DNA of 64,000 nt from Phoebastria nigripes (lineage: Eukaryota; Chordata; Aves; Procellariiformes; Diomedeidae). Location: assembly GCA_035582835.1 (NCBI GenBank), contig JAYKAV010000666.1:1189784-1253783 (forward strand). The letters are read 5' to 3'. Positions 44,180-55,389 of this stretch are shown here, in pieces. The notes under the pieces were generated by a model, which was not told where the DNA came from, searched no databases, and worked only from the letters and a program-made list of their open reading frames with translations. Both the position numbers and the translations under genes were made by a program. Position 1 is the first letter of the stretch, and each line of letters starts with the position of its first letter.

Positions 44180-44830
44180 CCTTGTCCTCAGAAGGATCCC
44201 GGGGGTGAGCTAAGGAGACAAAGGCCACGCCGGGGCCCGAGGGAGAGCCCCAGCACTACCACCGCCCCAACTCCCTCTCCGGCCATCCCGGCCGACCCCC
44301 TTTTCTCTCAGGCTCGAGGGGCGTTTCCGCCCCCGCCCTGGGGAGGCCCCAGCCCGCAGGTGCCGCCGCCGCCGCCGCCCGTGGAGGCGCGGACCCCAGG
44401 CGGCGCGGGCGGGGGCTGTCCATGCACAGCCCTATGACTCCGCCGCGCCCTTTTCAGGAAGCGCCGCGGCAGCAGCAGCCCCGAGAGACGTTGCCCCGCC
44501 AGCCGCCCTCCTCAGGTCGCCGCCGGAGCAGGTAGGGCTGCGCGGCGGGAAGAGGGACGGGGGGCGCTTCCCAGACGGCGCCTCCCGCTCCCCCGGTGCC
44601 TGCCCGACTCGAGTCGGCTCCGACAGCGGGGGCCGTCCCCGGGGTGGGGGGCGGCGAGCGGGCTTCTGCCGCGACGGGCGGCCGCCGGCACGGTGGGCCT
44701 GGTGGGGGCCGGGGCAGCCGTTGGGGGAAGCTCCCGGCAGGGCGGCTGTTCCCCTGGCGTCGTAGGTGCCCTCGGGTGGTCGCCGCACGTCTCGGCTTCA
44801 GGCGGCCGTCGTGTTTTTCTCGACGTTGGG
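44180..44830. promoter_or_regulatory. PRRG4: CpG island, PRRG4 promoter
   Basis: The strongest GC- and CpG-rich block in the window, lying just upstream of the PRRG4 coding exons and including a (GCC)6 run at 44,362-44,379. The open frames on both strands here are compositional artefacts. The role as PRRG4 promoter is inferred from position and orientation. A smaller GC-rich patch follows near 45,100-45,190. Confidence 0.75.
44430..44531 (+). ncRNA. PRRG4: Candidate PRRG4 untranslated exon 1
   Basis: GAGCAG|GTAGGG at 44,531/44,532 is a consensus donor within the island, and the first coding exon has its own acceptor with 10 nt of 5' UTR, so an upstream untranslated exon is required. Other donors in the island are possible and the transcription start is not visible; the left boundary is arbitrary. 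Confidence 0.3.
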
Positions 44831-45393
44831 TGTCTCTTGGAAGAATTCAGGTCTTATTTCATTCTTATTGTCTACAGTCATCCTAGGTGGGAGAGCGCAG
44901 ACTCTCCTCTGGAGTGTTGGGCGTGAGGAGGCTGGCAACGGCTTTCTCCTGACAAAATGGTTTCTGTACGCCCGTTTACGTCGGGTGGCTTTTATAACCT
45001 GCTGTAGCTGCTCTGGCAGCAAAATCGGAGCTATGTCAAGTTTGAGAGCGTGCCTGCAGCACCTTGTGTGTGATCTTTCCCCATTAATTCGCTAGCGAAC
45101 CGGGCTGCTGCTCTGTTCAGCCTCTTCCCCGGGCGGGGAGGGCAGAGGGTACTGCCTGGCTGCGGTCACAGCGGCCCCGGTGACATGTGTGGATGTTATG
45201 CAATGAAAACACGAGACATGCGGGACCAGTTTGGATCGGCGTTTTTCTTCTAGGGTTCCATTAGCCTCAACTGCATGTAGGAGCTTGCGTTAGATGACTT
45301 CATTTGTAGGATTCATTCAAGGTTCATCACTGACACTTCAGAAGATTGCGCTGTCATTTTATTTTTTAACTCGCGTTAGTTTCTGTCTGACAG

Positions 45394-45509
45394 GTACCAC
45401 GCCATGTTTGCGTTTTTGGTACTGCTGTGTCAACTACATGTGATGATGTTTGCATTTCCTCACTGCACAGGGAGATTAAATAACTTGAAGCAACCTGAAC
45501 GGAAAGATG
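45394..45509 (+). CDS. PRRG4: PRRG4 exon 2: signal peptide and propeptide start
   Basis: The acceptor is gtctgacag and the donor is GATG|gtaact. Ten nt of 5' UTR (45394-45403) precede an ATG with G at -3. The 106 coding nt give a hydrophobic signal peptide, then FPHCTGR..., matching human FPHCARG. It ends in phase 1. Confidence 0.93.
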
Positions 45510-48500
45510 GTAACTTACTTTTAACGTGATTTTATGCTTTCCAAAATAAAACTGTATCTAACTTTGCTTCTGCTGAGAACTCTTTTTATGTATGTAAATA
45601 GTTCTGGTTTTTTTTTTTTTACTTAATTAAAAAAATTAAGCTGTTTTATGCTTAATTTTAGAATATTTGAGTATCTTTTGCTGAAATGATTGATAATTGA
45701 CTTGGGTGTCGATATTAAGTATTTATCAGATCCAGTAGCAAGTGCAGATTGGGACAACTGAGCTTTCTTTAGGTCTCTAGGATTATTGTCATTGATATAA
45801 CCAGAATCCTCTAAACATCAAAATTCCAAAAGTTTGAAATCTGTACTAAGACAGTACTGCTTTGGTACTATTTGAGCACATAACAGTTTTATTTGTATAT
45901 CTAAAATTGCTTTGTATTTGAAAGGGTTTATTGATATTTTTTTCTCAATACCAGATCCCCTTAAAACACCTTGAAAGATAAACATAGTGCTGCTATTGCA
46001 GTTCTTCACTTTGGAGGGAGGGAAGTGGAGAGGAATTGAGGTAAAAACAAATGAAGTTCCCAAAAAGGACCCAAGCACTACAATGCTAAGCCGTGTGATA
46101 CTTCACACTAAGCATCAGGGCTTCAAAAAGGAATTTGAAACTTAGCTGTCCAGTCTCCTCAGTGGGTAGGGAGTGCTGAAACCTTAAGACAGACTTTAAA
46201 AAGTCACCACATTGAGCAGGAGGCTCCTTCAGGGCAGTATGTTGAGCAGAAAACATGGCTAGCAGAAAAATGCTTGAGACAGGTTATTAATTAAAATCCA
46301 TATTGCTCTGGGGCATAAAACATTGGGCTGCCAGGCTGCCTCTTTCCCCTGAGTTCATGGCATAGAACCCTCTCCTGACAATAGGCCCAGATCATTGCTT
46401 TTAAGTTGGAGTTGGAAAGAGAGAGACCCAACTCTTTATCCAATAATTCAGCAAGTAGAACAGTTGCCAAGAGTATGGGGTACCTGCATTGAAAGGTTAC
46501 CCCTTCAGCATTTTCTGAACATCTTTTACCAGCAGAGTTACTTTATTCAGCAAGCAGTGTGGATACATTTTTAATTAAATGCTAGGCATCCTAAAACTGG
46601 ATTTACCATTTTGTTGAACCATGGCCTAAGGACTGCAGAACTGCATTCAGTTCCCTCATGTCTAAGAGAGAATTCAAATCCATCTGCTTCATTCTCCAAA
46701 TACTATCTTAATCACCAGGTTGTAGGTAATTTGGAGATGGAGATAGGTGTACTTTGACTATATCCTACAAATTGAAAAAAGTGCAGATAAACAGATAAAG
46801 ACTCTTCAAAAGAGAAAAGGAGCATGTACGCTCCACGTTAATTAAAATCCATCATTATCTTAGTTATTCAGAAGTATAGCGAATACTACTTGCATAGTAA
46901 GGAATGAAACACTACTAAGCAAAACTGAAGATCTCTGTTTCAGAAGACTGAAGTTATTCTCGCAATTAGCACTTAACCAAGATACTGATAATATTTTTTT
47001 TTCCATGTAATCCTTTTCCCTTTCCACTTGTGGGTTTGGGGGATCTTTTTGGATTAAGTCCTTCTCTCTGGTTACTCTTAGATATAGCATAAATATTTTA
47101 AGCTTAGATTTTCTTGCAATTACTTTAGAATAACAGATTTCCCTTCCTACACAAATGTGTGTGCACACGTGTGGCTCCTTCAGTATATACTGTAATATTA
47201 TACAAATTACATAAATATATACTGTAATATTCCTTCAATATACTGTAACATTAAAGACATAAACAACCAATATGCAAGTTACACTGCAGTTTTCTTAGTT
47301 TTCAGAGAGCAAATCATTTTGAGATACCATTGCAAGATCTAACAGTAACTATTAGTGTAAACATTCCTGAATGATGTGATAATCTCGCCAAACAAGCTAA
47401 CAAGAACACAGAGCTAATTTGTAGCTGAATAACGTTATTCTGAATCTCATCTCCTTTTTTAGCCTTCTGGCTTGGTATGTAACAATGCTGTTTCTGCATT
47501 ACACTTGCAAAAATAATCCTCTAGTCATTTTGCTTAACGAAATAGTCTGAATTTCTTGGAGTACAGATTAGGCTTTCACTGAAAACCAAGCCAGAAAACT
47601 AGTTCTGTTGTATAAAGATTTTTTTTTTTTTTTTTGAAAAGAAGCTGTAGCAAGAGCAGGCTAAAACTTGACTATGGAAAATGCCTGGTGAGAAAATGCA
47701 TTCCTGTATTCCAAAGCCGCCTATAATTTCACTAACTCTTCTGGAATCTCACCTCACAATGTACTCCATGAGACCTCATAAAGCCTGTAATAAGCACAAA
47801 AGAAGAAAAGAATTAAATGTCTTCAGAAGTGCCTGTTGTCAGTAAAACTGCTATCATGGACTAATTTAAAACAAATAAACTTGGCAATATGCCAACCTGT
47901 ACATAAAACTTGCTGCCACGATTGTGGAAAGAGAACAAATGCAAAATGAATAGGACTCTGCTGCCATGATGTAAAATCCAAATTCCATAAACAAAATTTG
48001 GAACTCACAGATACCTGAATATTGATAAACATATATTGAGGATTCTTTAGAAGGAAGAGTTTTTTGGTTTTTTTTTCCTTTTTTTCCCACCTTGCCTCCT
48101 TCCTCCAGTAGGTCAGCGTCTTGCTGGGTTTGCATCTGACTGAATTTCTGCTTTATGTGACTATTACTTTGTTCTTAAGAGCTCCAGTAAAAAACTGATG
48201 CCCACATCCCAGAGGGTTAATGCCGAAACTTGAACAACAGCTGTCAGGAGAATCAAATTCTCTTGGCCAGTATAAGGAATAGCTGAAATGCTTTATAAGA
48301 AAGGAAAATATGTTTATTTTATATTGCGTAGTTAGAAAAGTTAGCAGCAAAGAAGACATTTTAGGAGGAGACCTTGATGTTTGTTTTTCCTGTGTGTAGC
48401 TGAGAGATGCTAGGGGAAGAAGGGGTCTCAATGTGCTCCTTTAGGATATTAACCATCCTTTAAAAATACCAAATTTAGCTTTCCTAACTTGTTTTAAATC

Positions 48501-51500
48501 AACTTGATTTTTTTGTATTAGTGTTCACAGCAGAAAAGGAGGCCAATTTATTCATTGGACGGCATCTTCTGAATAACAGATTTGATTTTGAAGCATTCAC
48601 AGCGGATAACCTGGAAAGAGAATGCTTTGAAGAGCTGTGCAATTATGAAGAAGCAAGAGAAATTTTTGAAGACCCTGATAAAACGGTAGCTGTTCAAACT
48701 GAATTTAATATACTGAAGGAGGTTTTTAACTAAATCATTGCTGTATCTAAACACTGCAGCCCTTCTGAAAACAGTACTTAAAATAAGATGATGGCTTATT
48801 TTACTGTAAAAGTAGATGCCCTAATTAGGTGGGGTTATTGTTTCAGATACACAGTGAATATATTGAATATGTACTATTGTCTTAAAGACCTTAGATAAGG
48901 GCTCCAATTCTGCGAACAAATATAAATGAAACTTCAGACATACCGCTTGTGGATATACCTATGTATGTTTTCAGAATCTCTTTTCTTCCCCCCAGTAACT
49001 TCTCAGCATCCAATCTGAATGTGTTCCACATGCTCTTTGTATTAACTGGCTGATCATGTCCTTGTGTCATGCCAAAGAAGTGTTTTGGAAAAGAGGAGTA
49101 CGGAGAAAAGTACTAGTGCTACTAGTACTACTCCGCAGTTCAGCTATTGCTGAGTATTCCTATAGCATTATCTTCTAAATCGCTACCTATATAGAACTTG
49201 GAAGAAACCTGGTATAAAAAACAAGAAAATACATAAGAAACCTTTCAACCCAATAATGGAACATGATGATTGTCTGAAGGCTGGCTCTTGCTGCATGCAG
49301 CAAGAATCTCTTTGTGATTCTAGGTATGTTCTGCACTAACCTGCAGAAAGAGCAAGGAATACACTCCTGTTCTGAAGGTGTAAATGTTAGTTTGCCATTG
49401 CTAGCGTTTTCCTAAGAAGAAGGTGAAAGTGTTAAATTGGAATCTTCATGGAGTGTTTTGTTGGGTAGCAAAAGTGGAAATTATAGCTAAACACATTTAA
49501 TGCCTAACCGTCATGCAAGATAAAGGTTTTTCTCTTAAATGAATCCCATTATTTTTCGTAGCTGATATGAATTCAATTACTGATATTAATTCAAATACTG
49601 TTCATGCAAATGTCTGATTCTTAAGAACTTGACTTTGCCTCATTAATACTCTTCTGTAGGGATTTACAAAGATTAATTGTAAGCATTTTTTTAGTGTCAG
49701 AATATATGCTAACTTCATCAGGCAGAAATATGTGGTAACATTGGACAATTAAATGCACTTTTCTCTTTCACCAGCTGGCATGTTCCTCTTTGTGAAATTG
49801 TAATTTTTATGCAAACTTGAATGTATGAGAAGAATACAGTGGGATAAGCAAGTACAGATCCTTCAGCGGGAGTTGCTTCTGTTTATGCCATTGCTAAATT
49901 TTGCCCACAGTACCATATTAAAAAAATTTGTCAATAAGCCTGCCAATTATGTAGCTCATATAAATCTGATCTTTTGTGTTTTTATAGATGGATTTTTGGA
50001 AAGACTATTCAATTAAAGGCCCGAAAATAAAAATAGGTAAATCATCTTTTTATTCTTTTCTTATATTGCAATATTTTATGTTTGTTATAATACTACATTC
50101 TTAAATTACACTGTGCATTCAGTTAGCAAAATCAGAATTGATCTTTTTGGTGAAATTCACTGTGAACTGTGCAAGTATATTGCATTATCTGATACAATAA
50201 AACATACTCACTGAAGCGTCTTACTCACAGTGGGATCCATTATAAGTCCGTAGGTAAAAACAATATGAACTTTGTTGTCCATTTCTTTGTTTTATTACAC
50301 AATCAGTAAACTTTGCAGTAATTCTGTGGCTGCTTTCTGTGGTTTTGTTTTATTTGTCCCGCCCTCCCCCCCCTTCTTTAATAGTCTGATTCAGGTTCAG
50401 AGTAGTCTTATGGCAGTTGTTTTATAAAAAAAATGGTCGGTATGACTTGAGGAAAGATCTACAGCCTGATCAAGGTCACAAGTACATGAAGTAATATTTG
50501 GAAGGCATTAGAAGACAGACATCTCAACAGTTTTCTGTACAGAAAAGGGAGTATCTACTCACTTTTGCTTTAAGCTGAATGTGAATGATACTCTTGGGTT
50601 GTGTTGCACAAATAGGGCTTCTCACCACAAGCTAGACATTTGTGGAAAGGAACAGCCTTATAGCATAGCTAAATTAGTACTTCACAGTGTATACTGTATA
50701 CTATGTAGATGGAAAGAACACATACAATGAAAATAACCAATGTTTTATCTTCAGGTGATGAGACACTACAAAAGATTAATGTTACAGGACTTCTCATCAG
50801 TCTAGTTGCTGCTGGGGTACTGTTAGTTATCATTGTACTGCTTATCTTCTACTGCTGCAAAAGTAGATGCAAATCAAGGCAACCACCAGGGTAAGGAATT
50901 TCACTGCTTAAAAAAACCAAACACAACACACACCAAAACAAACTCTTGCTTAAGAGTGGAATTTAAAAATCACTGTGGGTTGGTCTCACTGTATGCTTGG
51001 AGAATCCAATGGGAGTTCTAGTTCTTACTTTCCTGGAAGCAAAGTTAGGTGAGCACTAGCAGTAGTTATGCTGAAGTTAATTAATAACACAAAAACATAA
51101 AACAACACTTGCATGGCTGACGTACCTTTGGGTTTTTTTTTTTTTGTGTGTGTTCTTGGTTCCAAAATATTCTTACTAAAAAGATGGAATAATTTTAATA
51201 GGTTGGGGCCTGCAATGGAAAGCCTAACGTGTTCTGTTTGCTCTTTAAAGTAGGGTGTATGCTCTTCATGGCATGTAGTCTACCTCAGATGTGAAATGAA
51301 GTAGGTTGGAGGAAATGCTTCTCTACCAATTCTCTAGCCCTTCTTGTTCCTTTATCCTAAACTTGAAAGGCATACAAGAGGATTCTGTGCTTCCTCTTCC
51401 CTATAAATTTCACATCACTGAGCTTTTCTTACCTTGTGGTTTGGAGAAAGTATTTGGCTTCTGGTCTTTACAATCATTGAAGGCAAGTGGTTTTTCGGTG

Positions 51501-51888
51501 TTGTGTGTTTTTTTTTTTGTTGTTGTTGTTGGTTGTTTTTTTGTTTTGGGGTTGTTTTTTTTTTTCCCCCCTTCTTCTCTCTCTAATACAACTAAGACTG
51601 TATTCTTTCTTCCCTTTAAAACAGAAGCTGCCACTTATAATGCTGTTAACTTTGTTTAGGTACTTGGATTATGTAAGAAGTAGAAGACGTAATTCATCTA
51701 GCATCTTCAGAAGGCATGAAGAATTTTCTTTAAACCCGCTTCCTCTCAGAACTGATGATTCAGGACTACCAACTTACGAGCAAGCAGTTACTTCAGATGG
51801 ACAACACGACGTGCCACCACCCCCTTATCCAGGGCCCCCAAAAGGGGCACGGGTGTTTAAAAAGTCTATGTCACTTCCTGCCCCTTAG
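45404..51888 (+). CDS. PRRG4: PRRG4, transmembrane gamma-carboxyglutamic acid protein 4 (complete)
   Basis: join(45404-45509, 48522-48685, 49988-50036, 50755-50890, 51660-51888) is 684 nt and encodes 227 residues (human: about 226). Order: signal peptide (about 1-17, MFAFLVLLCQL...); propeptide; Gla domain (about 51-95) with NLERECFEELCNYEEAREIF, whose glutamates are expected substrates of vitamin-K-dependent carboxylation and whose two cysteines would pair; a short linker; a transmembrane helix (about 116-139, GLLISLVAAGVLLVIIVLLI); a basic cytoplasmic stop-transfer segment (CCKSRCKSR); a proline-rich tail with LPTY (188-191) and PPPY (205-208), and the C-terminal end RVFKKSMSLPAP. Human PRRG4 binds WW-domain proteins through such motifs and has been described as a functional analogue of Drosophila Commissureless in ROBO trafficking. 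All splice sites are GT-AG and phases agree. The P1 position of the propeptide end is His here rather than the Arg of human (see findings). Confidence 0.97.
45510..48521 (+). other. PRRG4: PRRG4 intron 2 (between signal-peptide and Gla exons)
   Basis: A GT-AG intron of 3,012 bp. It contains T-runs near 45,608 and 47,621 and a short TATACTGTAA-type repeat near 47,183-47,253. The sequence at 46,100-46,500 is GC-richer and may be an old retroposon relic, but I cannot assign it. Confidence 0.8.
47183..47253. repeat. Short TATACTGTAATATT-type repeat, 3 units
   Basis: Three occurrences of TATACTGTAAYATT-like sequence within about 70 bp, irregularly spaced, in PRRG4 intron 2. Confidence 0.75.
48522..48685 (+). 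CDS. PRRG4: PRRG4 exon 3: propeptide end and Gla domain
   Basis: The acceptor is tgtattag and the donor is ACG|gtagct. The first two bases complete the phase-1 codon (V36); 54 codons follow. VFTAEKEANLFIGRHLLNNR leads into FDFEAFTADNLERECFEELC and NYEEAREIFEDPDKT. The alignment with human VFTSKEEANFF and LERECNEELCNYEEAREIF is unambiguous. Confidence 0.96.
48686..49987 (+). other. PRRG4: PRRG4 intron 3
   Basis: A 1,302-bp GT-AG intron between the two Gla-domain exons. It contains a strong short hairpin at 49,101-49,135, listed separately. Confidence 0.85.
49101..49135. repeat. Strong short hairpin
   Basis: CGGAG, three A-rich bases, AGTACTAGT, a three-base loop GCT, ACTAGTACT, one base, then CTCCG. 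The inner 9-bp arms are perfectly complementary and the outer 5-bp arms add a second stem. Function unknown. Confidence 0.8.
49988..50036 (+). CDS. PRRG4: PRRG4 exon 4: end of Gla domain
   Basis: A 49-nt exon with acceptor tttttatag and donor AATAG|gtaaat. It encodes MDFWKDYSIKGPKIKI plus one base, corresponding to human IAFWQEYSAKGPTTKS (the aromatic end of the Gla domain). Confidence 0.93.
50037..50754 (+). other. PRRG4: PRRG4 intron 4
   Basis: A 718-bp GT-AG intron. A C-rich run is present near 50,360-50,374. No other feature. Confidence 0.85.
50755..50890 (+). CDS. PRRG4: PRRG4 exon 5: transmembrane helix
   Basis: 136 nt with acceptor atcttcag and donor CCAGG|gtaagg. It encodes DETLQKINVT, the transmembrane helix and the basic CCKSRCKSRQPP segment that marks the cytoplasmic side. 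It enters in phase 1 and leaves in phase 2. Confidence 0.95.
50891..51659 (+). other. PRRG4: PRRG4 intron 5
   Basis: A 769-bp GT-AG intron with a T/G-rich low-complexity tract at about 51,505-51,570, ending roughly 90 bp before the final acceptor. The 117- and 133-codon open frames here are partly products of this tract and of read-through into exon 6. Confidence 0.85.
51660..51888 (+). CDS. PRRG4: PRRG4 exon 6: cytoplasmic proline-rich tail and stop
   Basis: The acceptor is tttgtttag; 229 nt end at TAG 51886-51888. It carries SSSIFRRHEEFSLNPLP, the LPTYEQAV motif, VPPPPYPG and the conserved C-terminal KKSMSLP. Reading upstream of the acceptor adds a low-complexity hydrophobic run that is intronic. 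Confidence 0.96.
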
Positions 51889-54146
51889 TCACAAACGTCC
51901 TTCTGGGGTGAGGGGGGATTACTGAAACATAACATACTTTTTTAAAAAGTGTGTGCTACCTTGCATATTGCAAGACAGTTTACAAAAATGTGAAAGATCT
52001 TTAGCACAACTAGCAACAAGTGAAAATCCCATTTGGGAAAAGAGGTGATCTGTTGCAAAGGCTGCAGGACTATTCTTTGCACAAGGTTATTGCGCTAAGA
52101 GGAGGGAATGCATAAAGAGTATGTCTTGTACTGCCACCCTCTTCCATATGCACTTTGAGCCATCCCATCATACTATTGATGTTTCATTAATAGTTTCATC
52201 TTTTTTTTCTTTAGAAGGAACAGTATTTTAATTGGTTTTATTGACACTAACCATTTTTTGTGACTATTAATACTTTAAACCACCATAAGAAGTCTACTTT
52301 GTTGTTTGATATATTCACTGCATTGCTCTGTGAATTTTCTATTCATTCTCGTAATACATTTGAGTATGAAAATTATTTCATTATTTGATCTTTCAAATGT
52401 ATGTATATTACTGCTTCTGGATTACACTAGTTTGTTTTAGACATTGCTCGTTAACACACTACTCAATTTGTTGTATTTTTGTGATTATAATTTTGGATGA
52501 AAAGGAACAATTAATTGCATGGCACATTACCCATTCAGACAAAGTATACTTTTATCAAATGGTTTTGGTATTCACTTCAACCTGGTATTTAGTGCTGAAC
52601 AAGTAGAGTACTATGGGTCGGGGGATGTTAAGCAAATAGCTAGAGATCTGTCCCTTGTTAAAAAAGTACCCAGGTTTCACAGATAATGTTTCTCTTGCAG
52701 TTTAAAAAATTAAATGTTGAAAAGGACATCTACCTTGTGGAATCAAAGGCAAAACTACCCCACAGAAGCACTTTGCATAAGTATGTATTGCCCTACTGGG
52801 ATGACAAAATGATACCTTTCAGTAGAGTGAAACATCATATTAGATAAATAACCAGTATTCACAGAGCAATAGTCAAGAATTGCAGGGAGTTACAGAAATT
52901 GTGTTGATATAGTTAACCAGTATCTCCAGTTGTAGTCACCCTTAATTTTACATCTTATTAAAATACCAACCCCCAGCATTATATGGCCTACAGATCTTGC
53001 TGAGCAAGTCACAGACCAACATTGCTGACCCTTTACCTCCTGGTCAAATGGCAACGTAGTGGAAAAGGCTTCCTATAGCCGCAGGAAGCCATATTAGAGG
53101 GTCTCCCAGGCAACATGTCAGGCTGGTGTTTTCTTGTATTACAGTAGCTATATAGTTGGATACGTGCAATGAAGCTTTTTAAGAAGCAACAAATTCCACC
53201 TCCCCCACACACGCATTCCCATTTGACCAATGCTGACAGCAGCAAATGGTATTTTAATTTGGTACCTAAAATGCACTTTATATTATAAAGGTTGAATATT
53301 TATATGTAACATTTCATTGAATTTTATGTTTTTTAACATGCTAGAACCTACAGTGCTATTGAGTGAGATGTAGAGGATTGCTGTGAGATTTTTAATCTGT
53401 AAATGCTTTTGTAAAGAAGAAAATGCTCCAAATCCTGGACTATAAAGAGGGTATATTGAAAATGCTACAGAAGGAGGTCTTGCCCTTTGAAAAATACATA
53501 GAACCCAGCTGGTATCAGTGGACATTGGACTGTGTTCTTATTCCTAAAGCTTCAGCATCAGATTTGGCTTTTGACAAATCACAAACCTCTTTGCAGCTTC
53601 TTTCTTGTTGAAAGATGGGGGAATCCCCTTGTTGGGATAGCTTCAATTCACTTTTGCCCTACTTGTAAAAGCATTTTGAAGTTCTTGGAGGTTACTATTC
53701 TGTAAGACTGAAATAAGTGAATTGTGTGAGATCACTGTTGATAACCAAAATACAGAATTATGATGAAGCTATGGAATTACAAGCTTTCAAAAACATTTCT
53801 CCCGTATTTCCTTTTCATTTAGCTAACAATTTTTAGATTTGTTAATGTGCATCTTGAGCTATAGAGCACACTTTTCTCTAGATTTTTCCTGGGTCTCAAA
53901 AATGACTAATTTAATGGGACCGATAGGAGCACTTTCAAGGAAAGGGATTTCACAGGGCTTGTGAGAGTTCAGAGATTCTTTAATGTTACTACAGTGATGT
54001 ACGCACCAGGCAAAGTCACATTTTAAATAAACTACAGAAATTGTACAGAAACCTATTTAATCACTTGAAATTTGATTCTCATACTAATCATTTGCAAATG
54101 ATTCCATGCAATGCAAGCAAAAATCTTGACCTTCATAATTAATAAA
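51889..54146 (+). other. PRRG4: PRRG4 3' UTR (probable extent)
   Basis: Sequence after the stop codon with no further exon recognised. The first canonical AATAAA hexamers I found are at 54,026 and 54,141; others follow at 55,111 and about 55,414. Which is used cannot be told, and a variant signal may end the transcript earlier. Confidence 0.4.
54026..54146 (+). terminator. PRRG4: Candidate PRRG4 polyadenylation signals
   Basis: AATAAA at 54,026-54,031 and 54,141-54,146, the first canonical hexamers seen downstream of the PRRG4 stop. They are only positional candidates in AT-rich DNA. Confidence 0.3.
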
Positions 54147-55326
54147 AAACCTTAAGATGGTGTAACTGTTAAACATCAATGCTGTAGTTTTTTGGGCAGT
54201 AAACTGCACCTTCTGTAGGGTATAACACCTCAAATTTACTCAAAGAATCTGCACTTTAGACCCTGAAGATACTCAAAATATGCAGTGATTGACATTCAAA
54301 TAGTGGTTGCATGCAACATGACAATTTGCAAGACACATTCTGCTTATTATAAATAAGGAGCAAAGTTTAAAATTTAGTTGAACATAACGTAAACTTACCT
54401 CTCCTTGTAAAGGGAGAAAATTCCCTTGAATAGCAGTTGTTTGGGTTGAGTTTTTCTTCTTTCATACATTGACTCCTGGCCCAAGACACTCTTACCTTGT
54501 ATCTTGTCTCTTTAGAACTTCTGATTCATCAGGGTTGGCAGAGGAAAAATCAACAAGAGGTAGACTGTGGTGACTTGTGCATTCAGAAGTGTTGCCGCAT
54601 TTCCAAATTTTACATGCAGTTTCCTTTGAAAATGCAGTTGCTATTAGAATATAGAAAACAGCAAATATAAGTGTCCTGAGGTGGGAGGAGAAGGAGGAGG
54701 AGGTAGATTTTGAGGAGCAAAGCAGCAGCAAGTTTAATCTAATTTGTATACAGATGTAAATCATCAGTGTTTTGACTTCCGGACTTTCTTTCAAGGGCCA
54801 GTAGGAAAGGCAGTGGATTTTAAGTGAATTAACAGAGATCTACTATGACAGTTGAAAACAGAAGTGTCTAAACAAAACACTGGGAAAAATTACATAGTAC
54901 TTAAATTCTATTTCTCTCAGAACAGGTTTAAACATGTCACACTAAATGCTGCTAGCCATCGCCTTGCACAATTTTCCAAAAACTTCCTGTGTTGCCCTTT
55001 CAGCATCATACAAGCTTACAGCATGCAACTTTTTACAAATCAGGACAGATTACTAGTTAGAGCAAATAACTGAGGGTCAGAAAAGCGGTCTCTGGCTCTG
55101 TCAACTGAAAAATAAATCACTTAATCTGTTTTTCGCTTCAGTGAAACAAGAAAGCCTACTATTTGATTTATCAAATCCTCTGATGAATAGTACTATAAGC
55201 AGTATGTATTTCTACTTTTGGGGTTTTTTTTTTGTGAATTCATTAGAAGAGCAAAACCAAAGTACCAAATGGAAGTGCACTTCCTCACCACAGTTCATGA
55301 AAGTGTGAGTCATGAAGCATTTGAAT

Positions 55327-55389
55327 CTGGTCCTATCAAAGTCTATGGCAAGCTTTTTACTGGCTTCAGCTGAACTGGGATTGGAGCCA
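55327..55389 (+). repeat. Ancient sauropsid dispersed repeat fragment
   Basis: CTGGTCCTATCAAAGTCTAT, GGCAAGCTTTTTACTGGCTT and CAGCTGAACTGGGATTGGAG resemble the widespread 'gatcccattgaagtcaatggcaaa...ttgacttcagtgggagcaggattggg' repeat seen in bird, turtle and crocodile DNA. Diverged; the family name is not asserted. Confidence 0.5.

Noticed and set aside
44072..44926. Frames of 77-121 codons on both strands in the PRRG4 CpG island
   Set aside because: They are GC-rich compositional frames; the true PRRG4 start is at 45,404 with a signal peptide.
48548..48754. Minus-strand 68-codon frame
   Set aside because: Antisense to the PRRG4 Gla-domain exon.
51306..51659. 117-codon plus-strand frame ending next to PRRG4 exon 6
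   Set aside because: It contains a T/G low-complexity run and is in PRRG4 intron 5; exon 6 uses a different frame after the tttag acceptor.
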